DNA from: Halorussus halobius
GTDB lineage: Archaea; Halobacteriota; Halobacteria; Halobacteriales; Haladaptataceae
Assembly (NCBI RefSeq): GCF_004765805.1
Contig: NZ_SBIU01000005.1
Coordinates: 1 to 64,000 of the forward strand
Length of the DNA: 64,000 bases
Reading direction: 5' to 3'
Under the pieces are notes generated by a model. The model was not told the DNA's origin. It searched no databases and was given only the letters and a program-made list of their open reading frames with translations. Below, one piece after another: positions 9,001-17,554 of the stretch. The translations under genes and the position numbers were made by a program. Each line of letters begins with the position of its first letter. Positions within the stretch are counted from its first letter, which is position 1.

Positions 9001-10200
9001 TCAGTCCCGGAGCGCCTCCACGGCCGGCAGGTCCTCGCCCGTGAGCATGTTGAGCGCCGCGCCCCCGCCCGTGCTGACGTGGTCGAACCCCTCGATGCCG
9101 AACCGTCGGATGGCGGCGGCCGTGTCCCCGCCGCCGACCACGCTGTAGTCGGCCTCGGTCGCGACCGAGAAGAGGTCGTGCGTGCCGTCCGCGAACGTCT
9201 CGTCCTCGAAGACGCCCGCCGGGCCGTTGAGGACGACCGTCCCCGAGTCGCGGATGACCGCGGCGTAGGCCGCGACGGTCGCCGACCCAACGTCCATCAC
9301 GGCTTCGCCCTCCTTCGGGGGCAGGTCGGCGAGCGCGAGTTCGTGGCGGTCGCCGTCGCGCTCGACCGCCACGTCCTCGGGGAGGCGGACGCGGTCGCCG
9401 TACTCGTCGAGCAGGTCGGCCGCGCGGTCGATTTCGTCCCAGTAGCCGTTGTCGTAGACGAAGTCGGCGCTGGCGTCGCCCAGGTCCACCCCGTCGGCCA
9501 GCAAAAACACGTTCGCGACCACGCCGGTCGTCAGCACCCGGTCGGCCACGCCTCGGTCGAGCACGCTCTCGACGACGGCCAGCGAGTCTGGGACCTTCGC
9601 GCCCCCGACGACGTACGTCCGGGGTTCGGGCGTACTCTCCATGTCGCCGAGGACGTCTATCTCGGCCTCCATCACGCGGCCCGCGTAGCCGGGAATCCGG
9701 GCCGGAAAGCCCACCAGCGAGGGCTGGGAGCGGTGGGCGGCCGCGAAGGCGTCGTTGACGTAGGCGTCGAGCACCGGGACGAGCTTGTCGACGAGTTCGG
9801 TCTCGCCCGCGCGCTCGGCGGAAAACTCCATGTACTCCTCGCTGTAAAAGCGGGTGTTCTCCAGCACGACCGCCTCGCCGTCGCTCAGGTTCTCGACCGC
9901 GCGGCGGGCGTCGGCCGAGAACGTGGCGTCGGCGTAGTCGACGGGCGCGTCGAGGAAGTCGTCGAGTTGGTCGGCGTGGGGCCGGAGGTCCCTGAACTCC
10001 TCGCCGCCGGGCCGGCCCTGGTGGGCGAGGACGGCGACGCGACCGCCCCGCTCCAACAGTTCCGAGAGGGTCGCGACGTGGGCGCGGAGGCGTGCGTCGT
10101 CCGCGAGACCGCCGGCGTCGTCGAGCGGGCTGTTGATGTCGATACGCACTCCGAGCGTGGTCCCTTGGACGGCGAGGTCGTCCAGGGTCTGTATCGGCAT
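9001..10200 (-). CDS. pgk: Phosphoglycerate kinase
   Basis: 399 residues from the ATG at MPIQTLDDL. Catalyses 1,3-bisphosphoglycerate + ADP to 3-phosphoglycerate + ATP (reversible) in the cytoplasm. Family landmarks: substrate-binding RIDINSP near the N terminus, HQGRPGG, VVGGAKVPDSL before the hinge, NGPAGVFE, and the C-terminal GGGDTAAA...STGGGAAL phosphate loop. An in-frame ATG at 10227 would add nine residues; MPIQTLDDL matches the usual N terminus, so 10200 is preferred. A TATA-like TTTTATTTGG (minus strand) lies about 45 bases upstream. Confidence 0.96.
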   Translation of the reverse strand: MPIQTLDDLAVQGTTLGVRIDINSPLDDAGGLADDARLRAHVATLSELLERGGRVAVLAHQGRPGGEEFRDLRPHADQLDDFLDAPVDYADATFSADARRAVENLSDGEAVVLENTRFYSEEYMEFSAERAGETELVDKLVPVLDAYVNDAFAAAHRSQPSLVGFPARIPGYAGRVMEAEIDVLGDMESTPEPRTYVVGGAKVPDSLAVVESVLDRGVADRVLTTGVVANVFLLADGVDLGDASADFVYDNGYWDEIDRAADLLDEYGDRVRLPEDVAVERDGDRHELALADLPPKEGEAVMDVGSATVAAYAAVIRDSGTVVLNGPAGVFEDETFADGTHDLFSVATEADYSVVGGGDTAAAIRRFGIEGFDHVSTGGGAALNMLTGEDLPAVEALRD

Positions 10201-10390
10201 ACGGGTTCGTGCGACGGCTGGACGCATATATGTGTCGGGATAGCTACCAAATAAAACTCGGCCCCGAGTGAATATCTATCAAACGGCGGTCGTGGGCGCC
10301 GAGTCGGATACTCGCTCCGCTCGCGGCCCAAATCCCAACTCGACGACGGGTGGTGAATTATCCCATCCGTAGCTCTACCGTCAAGGATAT

Positions 10391-10398
10391 ACTTATAA
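10391..10398 (+). promoter_or_regulatory. TATA-like element upstream of the livK-like gene
   Basis: ACTTATAA lies 24-31 bases upstream of the ATG at 10422. That spacing implies a transcript starting at or a few bases before the ATG and argues against the longer in-frame start at 10350. Confidence 0.55.
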
Positions 10399-10421
10399 CA
10401 GAGGAGATTATATGGGCAGAT

Positions 10422-11810
10422 ATGTCATACCACACGAGAAGGCGTGACGTGCTCAAGGGCGTTGGCGTTGCTGGCACGGTCGGAGTGGCCGGCTGTGTCG
10501 GCGGCGGCGGCGACGACGGCGACGAGGGCGGCGACGACGGTGGTGGCGGCGGTGGGGACGGTGGCGGCGGAGACGGTGGCGGCGGAGACGGCGGCAATCA
10601 GGGCGACGGGCCGGACCTGCTGACCATCATCGGCTATCCCGAGAGCGGCATCCAGCTGTTCCGGGACTACTACAGCATCTCGGACGGTTCCGAGGACATC
10701 CTCGTCCCCGACGGCCTGCAGGACGGCGCGATGCCGGGACAGGTCGGCAACGACATGGCCAACGTCACCGGGACCGCGCCCGCTGCGGGCGGCCCGAACC
10801 AGGAAGCCTTCAACCAGCTCTATCAGGACGAGTACGGCGAGAGCCCCGGCGTGTTCACCTCCCAGTCGTACGACTCGGTCGCGCTCCTCACGCTCGCCAA
10901 CATCGCTGCGGGCGAGAACAGCGGGACCGCCATCAGGGACCAGTTGCGCCGCATCGCCAACCCCGACGGCGAGCAGTACGGCCCCGGCGAGTTCGTGGCC
11001 GCCGCCGAGGCGGTCGCGAACGGCGAGAACATCAACTACCAGGGCGCGTCGAGCGCGACGAACTTCAACGAGGCGGGCGACCCGGCCTCGGCGGCCTACT
11101 CCATCTGGGAGTTCGAGGGCGTCGAGTCCGAGTCGGTCACCGTCCAGGAGACCCAGAGCTTCGAGGGCGAGAACCCCGACGGCGCGGGGCCGAGCGCCGA
11201 CGAGTCGCCGGGCGGCCTCGGTCGGGAGGTCAGCGTCGGCATCCTCCTGCCCGAGACGGGCGACCTCGCGTCGGTCGGCGGTCCGATGATAAACGCGGCC
11301 GAGCTACCGCCCCAGCAGATAAACGACTCGGACCTCGACCTGACGGTCAACGCCCAGTACGAGGACACCAACACCTCGCCCGACCAGGGGGTCAGCGCGG
11401 CCGAGTCGCTGATCAGTGCGGGCGTGCCCGCCGTCTGCGGGTCGGCGTCCTCGGGCGTGAACGTCCCGGTGTCCCAGGAAGTGTTCATCCCGAACGAGGT
11501 CGTCGGCTGCTCGCCGTCCAGCACGGCGCTGTCGGTCACGAACCTCGAGGACGACGACTACATCTTCCGGACCGCGCCCAGCGACCAGTTGCAGGGCCGG
11601 GTCATGGCGCAGGTCGGGTCCGAGCGGCTCGATGCCTCCTCGGCCGCGACGCTGTACGTGAACAACGACTACGGCCAGCAGCTCTCCGAGCGGTTCACCA
11701 GCGTATTCGAGGACGAGTTCGGCGGCGAGGTGTACGACCAGATAAGCTTCAACATCGGCGAGTCGTCGTACACGTCGGTCATCGAGCAGGCGCTGGGCAG
11801 CGGCGGATAG
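10422..11810 (+). CDS. LivK-type branched-chain amino-acid binding lipoprotein, lobes in permuted order
   Basis: 462 residues. N terminus: Tat twin-arginine RRRDVLK, hydrophobic stretch, lipobox GVAGC (Cys25), then a Gly/Asp linker to about 63. It should be an exported, lipid-anchored solute receptor for the livHMGF transporter nearby. The domain order is odd. Residues 64-245 (PDLLTIIGYPESG through NFNEAGDPASAAYSIWEF) match what is normally the C-terminal half of haloarchaeal LivK. After an acidic/Pro/Gly linker, residues 269-462 (REVSVGILLPETGDLAS to SYTSVIEQALGSGG) match what normally follows the lipobox. The break falls where the normal chain runs from ALGS into PDLL, so the protein looks circularly permuted. 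The start at 10422 is chosen by the Tat motif and TATA spacing. Product function is inferred; the permutation is read from remembered homologues. Confidence 0.88.
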   Translation: MSYHTRRRDVLKGVGVAGTVGVAGCVGGGGDDGDEGGDDGGGGGGDGGGGDGGGGDGGNQGDGPDLLTIIGYPESGIQLFRDYYSISDGSEDILVPDGLQDGAMPGQVGNDMANVTGTAPAAGGPNQEAFNQLYQDEYGESPGVFTSQSYDSVALLTLANIAAGENSGTAIRDQLRRIANPDGEQYGPGEFVAAAEAVANGENINYQGASSATNFNEAGDPASAAYSIWEFEGVESESVTVQETQSFEGENPDGAGPSADESPGGLGREVSVGILLPETGDLASVGGPMINAAELPPQQINDSDLDLTVNAQYEDTNTSPDQGVSAAESLISAGVPAVCGSASSGVNVPVSQEVFIPNEVVGCSPSSTALSVTNLEDDDYIFRTAPSDQLQGRVMAQVGSERLDASSAATLYVNNDYGQQLSERFTSVFEDEFGGEVYDQISFNIGESSYTSVIEQALGSGG

Positions 11811-11962
11811 TCGGAGCCTCCACGACGGACTTTTCTTTCGGAGTCGGTGGCGTCGTTTCTCGGCAGCCCCGGGTTCGGCGTCGTCGGGGACGACCGACCG
11901 ATACGCGTCCCGAGGTATCAACGGACGGTACGTTTTTCAACGCGTACGAACCAGCAGGTACC

Positions 11963-12268
11963 ATGGTACAGCCACGAGACGCCGAGGAACTCCCCGACCT
12001 GTCGCCGGAGTTCGGCGCGATGTCGCTGCGCGAGGTCGGGAACGTCACGGTTCGGGACGTCGACGAACCGCCCCAGCAGAAAGCCATGATGTGGAAGTCA
12101 ATCGCCGCCGAGAACGTCGCGGACCGGGACGCCGACCCAGAACTGCCAGCGAGCGTCGGGAACCTCTCCGAAGCGGAACTGCTGGACCGCCCGTTGAACG
12201 ACTACGGCGACAAGGCGGAACTGCTGGCGGTCGTGGAGTGGTACGTTTCGACCCACCTCGACGCGTGA
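11963..12268 (+). CDS. Hypothetical protein (101 aa)
   Basis: An acidic, soluble 101-residue protein with no recognised domain. A predicted helical C-terminal half (LSEAELLDRPLNDYGDKAELLAVVEWYVSTHLDA) contains the best-ordered region. Codon use and composition fit a real haloarchaeal gene. Lies between the livK-like gene and a small membrane protein, same strand; no evidence that it belongs to the transporter. Confidence 0.7.
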   Translation: MVQPRDAEELPDLSPEFGAMSLREVGNVTVRDVDEPPQQKAMMWKSIAAENVADRDADPELPASVGNLSEAELLDRPLNDYGDKAELLAVVEWYVSTHLDA

Positions 12269-12333
12269 ATCGTCGGTCCGACGACTGTCGGACGGTCGAA
12301 AAAGACAAGCTATCGAGGGAGTGACGAGAGACT

Positions 12334-12648
12334 ATGTCGATCTGGCTGGCGAGCGTGGCGGTTTACTGTCTGATTCCGGTCGGAACGTTCGGCCTCCTGT
12401 TGGCTCACGAACTGGGATACGCGCTCCCGGTTCTGTTCGCGGGCGGACGCGCCCGGCTCACCATCGGCGTACTCGGCGTCGTACTCCTCGGCGGCGTCGA
12501 CGGCCCGTCGTTCTGGGTGGTCGCAAATCTCCTCGTCGGCGAGAGCTACAGGCTGTACCGGACCGTCGTACCGAAGACGTACTCGCGGGGACCGTACGCC
12601 GGAACGCCGAGCGACGGGAAGCGGTTCCTGCGATTGGTCCGGTCGTGA
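12334..12648 (+). pseudogene. Probable internally deleted M50-like membrane protease remnant
   Basis: 104 residues. The N-terminal part (LLLAHELGYALPVLFAGGRAR) resembles the HELGHAL zinc motif of M50-type membrane metallopeptidases, but the second His is Tyr29 (HELGY). The C-terminal tail (YRLYRTVVPKTYSRGPYAGTPSDGKRF) resembles the end of the same haloarchaeal family. The intervening transmembrane region, normally over 80 residues by recollection, is nearly absent. The frame is intact, so it could still make a small membrane protein, but a peptidase is unlikely. A separate small membrane protein family is the alternative. Confidence 0.55.
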
Positions 12649-12670
12649 CGGGGGACGGTCGCGCCCGGAC

Positions 12671-13375
12671 CTACCCGCCGAGGAACTGCTGGCGGACCTC
12701 TTCGTCGTTCAACAGCTTCGTCCCCTCGTCGACGTACCGGTTCTGGCCGTTCGCCAGCACGTAGCCCCGGTCACAGCGCCGCAGGGCCTCCTTGGCGTTC
12801 TGCTCGACCATCAGGATGGAGGTCCCGGTGTCGTTGATCTCGTCTATCTTGTCGAACATCTCGTCGACCAGGTCGGGCGCGAGCCCCGCCGAGGGCTCGT
12901 CGAGCAACAGCAGGTCGGGGTCGAGCATCAGCGCCCGGCCCATCGCGAGCATCTGCTGTTGGCCCCCCGACATGGTGCCGGCCTTCTGGCCCGTGCGCTC
13001 CTCCAGAATCGGGAACCGGTCGTACACCTCCCGGAGCGCGTCCTCGGGCACCTCGTCGAGGATGTACGCGCCCATCTCGAGGTTCTCCTCGACGTCGAGT
13101 TCGGCGAACACGTTGTCGCTCTGGGGAACGTAGCCCAGTCCCTTGTGGATGACGTCCTCGGGTCGAGTGTCGGTGATGTCCTCGCCCGCGAACGTCACCG
13201 TCCCGCCCATGTAAGTGGTGAGCCCGAACACCGACTTCATCACGGTCGACTTGCCCGCGCCGTTCGGGCCGACGATGGTGACGTACTCGCCGTCCTCGAC
13301 GTCGAGGTCGACGTCCGTGAGTATCTGGAGGTCGCCGTAGCCCGCGTCGAGGCTCTCGACGTCCAGCAAACTCAT
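12671..13375 (-). CDS. livF: Branched-chain amino-acid ABC transporter ATP-binding protein LivF
   Basis: A 234-residue ABC ATPase. Walker A GPNGAGKST, Q-loop VPQSDNVF, signature MSGGQQQMLAMGRAL and Walker B LLLLDEPSAGL are present; the short length and YGDLQIL N terminus are typical of LivF. Energises branched-chain amino-acid (or amide/urea) import at the membrane. Its ATG overlaps the livG stop by four bases (ATGA), indicating translational coupling; last gene of livHMGF. Confidence 0.94.
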   Translation of the reverse strand: MSLLDVESLDAGYGDLQILTDVDLDVEDGEYVTIVGPNGAGKSTVMKSVFGLTTYMGGTVTFAGEDITDTRPEDVIHKGLGYVPQSDNVFAELDVEENLEMGAYILDEVPEDALREVYDRFPILEERTGQKAGTMSGGQQQMLAMGRALMLDPDLLLLDEPSAGLAPDLVDEMFDKIDEINDTGTSILMVEQNAKEALRRCDRGYVLANGQNRYVDEGTKLLNDEEVRQQFLGG

Positions 13376-14205
13376 ACTTCACCTCCGAGGTACGCCTCGA
13401 TGACGTCCTCGCTCTGCTTGACCTCGGTCGGCGTGCCGTCCTTCAGAATCCGGCCCTGATGCATGACGATGACTCGCTCGCAGTTCTCCATGATGAGGTC
13501 CATGTCGTGTTCGACGATGAGGAAGGTGTAGCCCTCCTCGCGGAGGTCGTGGACGTGTTCGAGCAGTCGCTTCTCCAGCGAGGGGTTGACCCCGGCGAAC
13601 GGCTCGTCGAGCAGGAGTACGTCCGGGTCGGTCAACAGCGCGCGCGCCATCTCCAGCAGCTTGCGCTGGCCCCCCGAGAGGTTGCCCGCGTACTCCTCGG
13701 CGAGGTGGTCGATCTCGAAGAAATCGAGCACGTCCCACACGCGTTCGAGCTGTTCGGTCTCCTGGCGCTGGACGTCGTTGCGGAGGCCGGGCGTGACCGA
13801 CCGCCACAGCGACTCGCCCATCTGGCCCTTCGGCGCGAGCATCATGTTCTCCAGCACGGTCATCTCCTCCAGCTCGCGGGCGATCTGGAACGTCCGGGCC
13901 AGCCCGCGGGTGGCGATCTCGTGGGGCGGGAGTCCGGTGACGTCCTCCCCGTTGAACCGAACCGCGCCCGAGTCGGGCTCGTGCATCCCCGTGATGAGGT
14001 TGAACGTCGTGGACTTGCCCGCGCCGTTCGGGCCGATGAGGCCGGTGAGCGACCCCTTCTCCACGCCGAAGCTGACGTCGTCGACCGCCGTGATGCCGCC
14101 GAACGTCTTCCGAAGCCCCTCGACTTCGAGGGGCACGTCGCTGTCGAGGTCGACGCTCTGAACCGGAATCGCGGCGTCGTCGGCCGGTTCGTCGGTCTCG
14201 CTCAT
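13372..14205 (-). CDS. livG: Branched-chain amino-acid ABC transporter ATP-binding protein LivG
   Basis: A 277-residue ABC ATPase with Walker A GPNGAGKST, signature LSGGQRKLLEMARAL, Walker B LLLDEPFAGVNP and switch His in IVEHDMDLIM. The FAGVNP motif after Walker B separates LivG from LivF. The acidic N-terminal ~25 residues are a haloarchaeal extension. Overlaps livM and livF by 4 bp on each side. Confidence 0.94.
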   Translation of the reverse strand: MSETDEPADDAAIPVQSVDLDSDVPLEVEGLRKTFGGITAVDDVSFGVEKGSLTGLIGPNGAGKSTTFNLITGMHEPDSGAVRFNGEDVTGLPPHEIATRGLARTFQIARELEEMTVLENMMLAPKGQMGESLWRSVTPGLRNDVQRQETEQLERVWDVLDFFEIDHLAEEYAGNLSGGQRKLLEMARALLTDPDVLLLDEPFAGVNPSLEKRLLEHVHDLREEGYTFLIVEHDMDLIMENCERVIVMHQGRILKDGTPTEVKQSEDVIEAYLGGEV

Positions 14206-15566
14206 TGCTGTTCACCCCCGTCGGCGGCGGCCGCGTCGCCCGACGGCTCGGAGCCGGCCGGGCGCGAGAGGTCGATGCTGGCGGCCGTCTCCTTGCGGTG
14301 GCCGAGCAGCCCCTCGGGCCGGTTGTGCATCAGCCAGATGAGCACCAGCCCCATGATGACCAGCCGGAGCTGGCTGATGCTGTTGAGCGTGTAGATGACG
14401 AACGGAACCGGGTCGAACGACCCCATCGCGGCCATCGCCTGCCCGAAGGTGCCCGGCCCCTCGCCGAGATCGAACGCCGCCTCGACGAGGTTCTTGACGA
14501 GCCGGGGCCCCTCGTACAGCGCACCGGCGAACAGCGCGCCGCCCAGCACGCTCCCGGTGTTCGAGCCCGCGCCGCCGATGATGAGCGCGATCCAGATGTA
14601 GAACGTGATGTTGGGTCGGAACGACGGCGGCGTGATGCTCCCCCGGCCCGCGTACCAGAGGATGCCGCCCAGCCCCATCAGCGCGCAGCCGAGGACGAAC
14701 GATATCAGCTTGAACCGGTTGGTGTCCTTGCCCAGGGCGTTGGCGACGTCCTCGTCCTCGCGGATTGCCTTGAGCACCCGGCCGAACGGCGACTCGCCCG
14801 TCCACTTGAGCAGCCAGTAGAACAGGCCGACGACCGCGAGCAACAGGAGCCCGTACGCCATGCTGTCGACGACCGGCTTGGGGTTGCTGGGGATGAAGTT
14901 GTTCCCGACGAAGTTTACGAACCCGAGGTACGGGTCCCAGAGCAACAGCGTCCTGAGCAGGGCCTCCAGCGGGGACGTATAGTTGAGGATGAGCCCGCCG
15001 CCGCCGCCGAGTCCGACGGTGTCGGCCGCGAGGTCGACGCCCAGCACCGTGTCCGGGACCTCGAACGACTGCAGCGTCCGGGACATCAGCGAGAACCGCA
15101 CGATCTCCGAGAACGCGATGGTGACGATGGCGAGGTAGTCAGCGCGCAACCGCAGCGCCGGGAGCGCGACCAACAACCCGAACAGCGCCGCCGCGAGCAC
15201 GCCGGCGACGACGCCGACGCCCAGCGGGAGGCCGAAGCCCCCGACCTGCGCCGCGCCGCCCTGCGCGACCGGCGGCTTGGCGACGATCGCGGTCACGTAG
15301 ACGCCGATGCCCATGAACCCGACGATGCCGATGTTGAACAGCCCGGTGTACCCCCAGTGAAGGTTGAGCGCGAGCGCCAGCATGGCGAACACCCCGACGT
15401 AGAACGTGAGGTTGGCCAGCGAGTTGACGACGCCCCGGAAGGCGAAGCCGAAGATGACGCCCGCGAGGGCGTACGCGAGGTAGAGCGCGCCGAACACGAC
15501 CAGCACGAGTCCGAGGTCGCTGTCCGACAGCGAGCCCAGCCGGTCGGTGAGGTCGCTCGCGCTCAT
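14202..15566 (-). CDS. livM: Branched-chain amino-acid ABC transporter permease LivM
   Basis: 454 residues from the ATG at MSASDLTD. A multi-spanning permease with the LivM landmarks LALNLHWGYTGLFNIGIVGFMGIG near residues 60-85 and GESPFGRVLKAIREDE (EAA-like ATPase contact loop). Longer than most bacterial LivM proteins because of inserted loops and a polar C-terminal tail of about 35 residues. Start chosen by the ATGA overlap with livH; longer upstream frames are GC-bias artefacts. Confidence 0.92.
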   Translation of the reverse strand: MSASDLTDRLGSLSDSDLGLVLVVFGALYLAYALAGVIFGFAFRGVVNSLANLTFYVGVFAMLALALNLHWGYTGLFNIGIVGFMGIGVYVTAIVAKPPVAQGGAAQVGGFGLPLGVGVVAGVLAAALFGLLVALPALRLRADYLAIVTIAFSEIVRFSLMSRTLQSFEVPDTVLGVDLAADTVGLGGGGGLILNYTSPLEALLRTLLLWDPYLGFVNFVGNNFIPSNPKPVVDSMAYGLLLLAVVGLFYWLLKWTGESPFGRVLKAIREDEDVANALGKDTNRFKLISFVLGCALMGLGGILWYAGRGSITPPSFRPNITFYIWIALIIGGAGSNTGSVLGGALFAGALYEGPRLVKNLVEAAFDLGEGPGTFGQAMAAMGSFDPVPFVIYTLNSISQLRLVIMGLVLIWLMHNRPEGLLGHRKETAASIDLSRPAGSEPSGDAAAADGGEQQ

Positions 15567-16675
15567 GCGGTCGTCCTCCCGCTGAAGATGCCCTGCGGTT
15601 TGAACAGCAGTATCACGATCATCACGAGGAACGCGGCGGCCCGGCCGAACTCGGAGGGAATCCATATCACGGACATCGAGGCGGTCATCCCGATGATGAT
15701 GCCCCCGCCGATGGCCCCGTATATCGAGCCGATGCCCCCGAGGATGACGGCCGCGAAGATGAGCAACAGCAGCAGCCAGCCGTCGTTGAATCCGAGCGTC
15801 CCCTTCCAGAGGACGAACATGTAGCCCGCGACCCCGGTGAGCCCGCCGCCGATGATCCACGTGTAGCGGACGACCTGCTCGGTCGGGATGCCGGTGATGC
15901 GGGCCAGGTCCTCGTTGTCGGACATCGCGCGCATCGCCTTGCCGAGCTTGGTCCGCTGGAGCAGGAGGTGGACGCCCGCCATCAGCCCGACCGCCACGAC
16001 GACCAGCGTGAGGTCGTGGGCGTTGACGCGGACGGCCCCGTCGACGACGTTCACGCTCATCTGGGGGACCGAGCCGGCCGCGGTCGTCCCCCGGACGTCG
16101 GTGCCGAACACGAACACGATGAGGTATCGGAGGGCGAACGCCACGCCGACGCTCGTGATGAGCAGGGTGATGCCGCCCTCGTCGCGGATGGGTCGGTAGA
16201 CGAAGCGGTCGACGACCAGCGCCAGCGCGACGGTCGCGACGCCCGCGACGACCATCCCGGCCACGACGGCTATCGGCGAGGTGGTGATGCCGATGCCCAG
16301 CGCGCCGCCGAACACCGACCCGCCCGCCCCGACCAGAAGCAGCGAGCCGACGTTGGCCTCGCCGAGCCCCGCGAGCAGGTACGTCACTGCCCACCCCGAG
16401 AACGCGCCGCTCGTGAGGTAGTCGCCGTGCGAGAAGTTCGCGAAGTTGAGGATGCTGTAGGTCATCGAGAGCCCGATGCCGGCGAGGCCGACGATGAGCC
16501 CCCGAAGCAACCCGTCCCACGCGTACGATGCCACGTCGTTCACTTCGATGGACCCCGTGGCTAACCCGTCGAGGAGGAACCACACGACCCAGAGAGCGAC
16601 CAGTCCGACCACGACCGCGAACGGTTGTTCGCGGGCGAGCCGGCGGCCGCGCACGTACGTTTCAGATACACCCAT
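15563..16675 (-). CDS. livH: Branched-chain amino-acid ABC transporter permease LivH
   Basis: 370 residues from the ATG at MGVSETYVRGRR. About nine hydrophobic segments. LivH signatures are GLSMTYSILNFANFSHGDYL near the N terminus, the coupling loop TKLGKAMRAMSDNEDLARITGI and AAVILGGIGSIYGAIGGG near the C terminus. First gene of livHMGF. A GTG three codons upstream is possible, but a GAGGAG sequence sits about 10 bases before the ATG. The operon faces the permuted livK-like gene across about 0.9 kb with two unrelated small genes. Confidence 0.93.
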   Translation of the reverse strand: MGVSETYVRGRRLAREQPFAVVVGLVALWVVWFLLDGLATGSIEVNDVASYAWDGLLRGLIVGLAGIGLSMTYSILNFANFSHGDYLTSGAFSGWAVTYLLAGLGEANVGSLLLVGAGGSVFGGALGIGITTSPIAVVAGMVVAGVATVALALVVDRFVYRPIRDEGGITLLITSVGVAFALRYLIVFVFGTDVRGTTAAGSVPQMSVNVVDGAVRVNAHDLTLVVVAVGLMAGVHLLLQRTKLGKAMRAMSDNEDLARITGIPTEQVVRYTWIIGGGLTGVAGYMFVLWKGTLGFNDGWLLLLLIFAAVILGGIGSIYGAIGGGIIIGMTASMSVIWIPSEFGRAAAFLVMIVILLFKPQGIFSGRTTA

Positions 16676-16683
16676 TGATAACA

Positions 16684-16720
16684 CTCCTCATGACAGTATC
16701 CTGCCCCGGACCCATAATAA
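16684..16720 (-). promoter_or_regulatory. livHMGF promoter region with ribosome-binding site
   Basis: On the minus strand, a TATA-like TTATTATG (16713-16720) precedes the livH ATG by about 40 bases, and a Shine-Dalgarno-like GAGGAG follows at about 16684-16689. A further AT-rich patch lies upstream at 16729-16755. This is the only obvious promoter for the four overlapping liv genes. Confidence 0.5.
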
Positions 16721-16863
16721 GGTTTCCAATATCGATAATATTACGTCGTATAAAATCCAACACCTTTCGCTCGTTTCGCCGGACGCGAGCGGGGTCGGGC
16801 CGGGTCGGACGCGGCGCTCGGCCTGGAAACCTGCGGTCGGTTCGTGCGGTGTGGTGGCGACCG

Positions 16864-17466
16864 TCACACACCCCGGCAGTCGGCGCAGATGAGCTGGCCG
16901 TTCACGTTCGCGAGCTCCCGACTCAGGGTGCCGCAGGTCTCGCAGATGCTCCGGTCGGCGTACTCGTATCGGTCGGCCTCGTCCCGGGCGTCGCCGCCGG
17001 CGCTGCCCGCACCCATCGAGGTCCCGCCGGCGTTCGAGAACGCGACGTCGTCGGGGGCCTCCTCGCGGGCGGTCCGAGCGCCCGACAGCGACGCCGACGC
17101 TGCGATGAGGTCGCGCTCGGAGAGGACGCCGACCAGTTCCCCCTCGCTGGTGGCCGCGACTCTGCGGATGTCCTCGCGGGACATCGTGGCCGCGGCGTCC
17201 GAGAGCGCCCGGTCGACGTCGACCGACACCACCGGATCGGACATCACCGCCGACACCGCGACGTCGGCCGGGTCGCGCTCGTCGGCGACCAGTTCGAGCA
17301 CGTCCGACTCGGTCACGATGCCGACCGGCTGGCTCCCCCTGAGGACGACGACGTAGCCGGCGTCCTCCTCGTCCATCAGCTTCACCGCCCCCAACACGGT
17401 GTCCGACTCGCTGACGCCGACGAACTCCCTGGTCATCACGTCCCTGACGGTCACTTCGCCCTCCAT
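16864..17466 (-). CDS. CBS-pair protein with C-terminal zinc ribbon
   Basis: 200 residues. Two CBS motifs (about 5-60 VRDVMTREFVGVSESDTVLGAV... and 70-125 VSAVMSDPVVSVDVDRAL...) form one adenosine-nucleotide-binding Bateman module. A ~40-residue Gly/Ala/Asp linker follows, then CETCGTLSRELANVNGQLICADC, two CxxC knuckles of a zinc ribbon. A cytoplasmic energy/nucleotide-sensing regulator is the usual interpretation; target unknown. Lies 88 bases downstream of gch3 on the same strand. Confidence 0.9.
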   Translation of the reverse strand: MEGEVTVRDVMTREFVGVSESDTVLGAVKLMDEEDAGYVVVLRGSQPVGIVTESDVLELVADERDPADVAVSAVMSDPVVSVDVDRALSDAAATMSREDIRRVAATSEGELVGVLSERDLIAASASLSGARTAREEAPDDVAFSNAGGTSMGAGSAGGDARDEADRYEYADRSICETCGTLSRELANVNGQLICADCRGV

Positions 17467-17554
17467 GTGCGAGAGATTGGCACAGGCGCGCTAAAAAGTA
17501 TCCCCGGCAGGCTTAAGCCCGAGTCGGGCGTAGCTTCGAGGTTGCTACGCGCCG

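Noticed and set aside
8548..10254. A 568-codon frame antisense to pgk and GNAT
   Set aside because: Covers two real genes on the other strand and has no recognisable domain.
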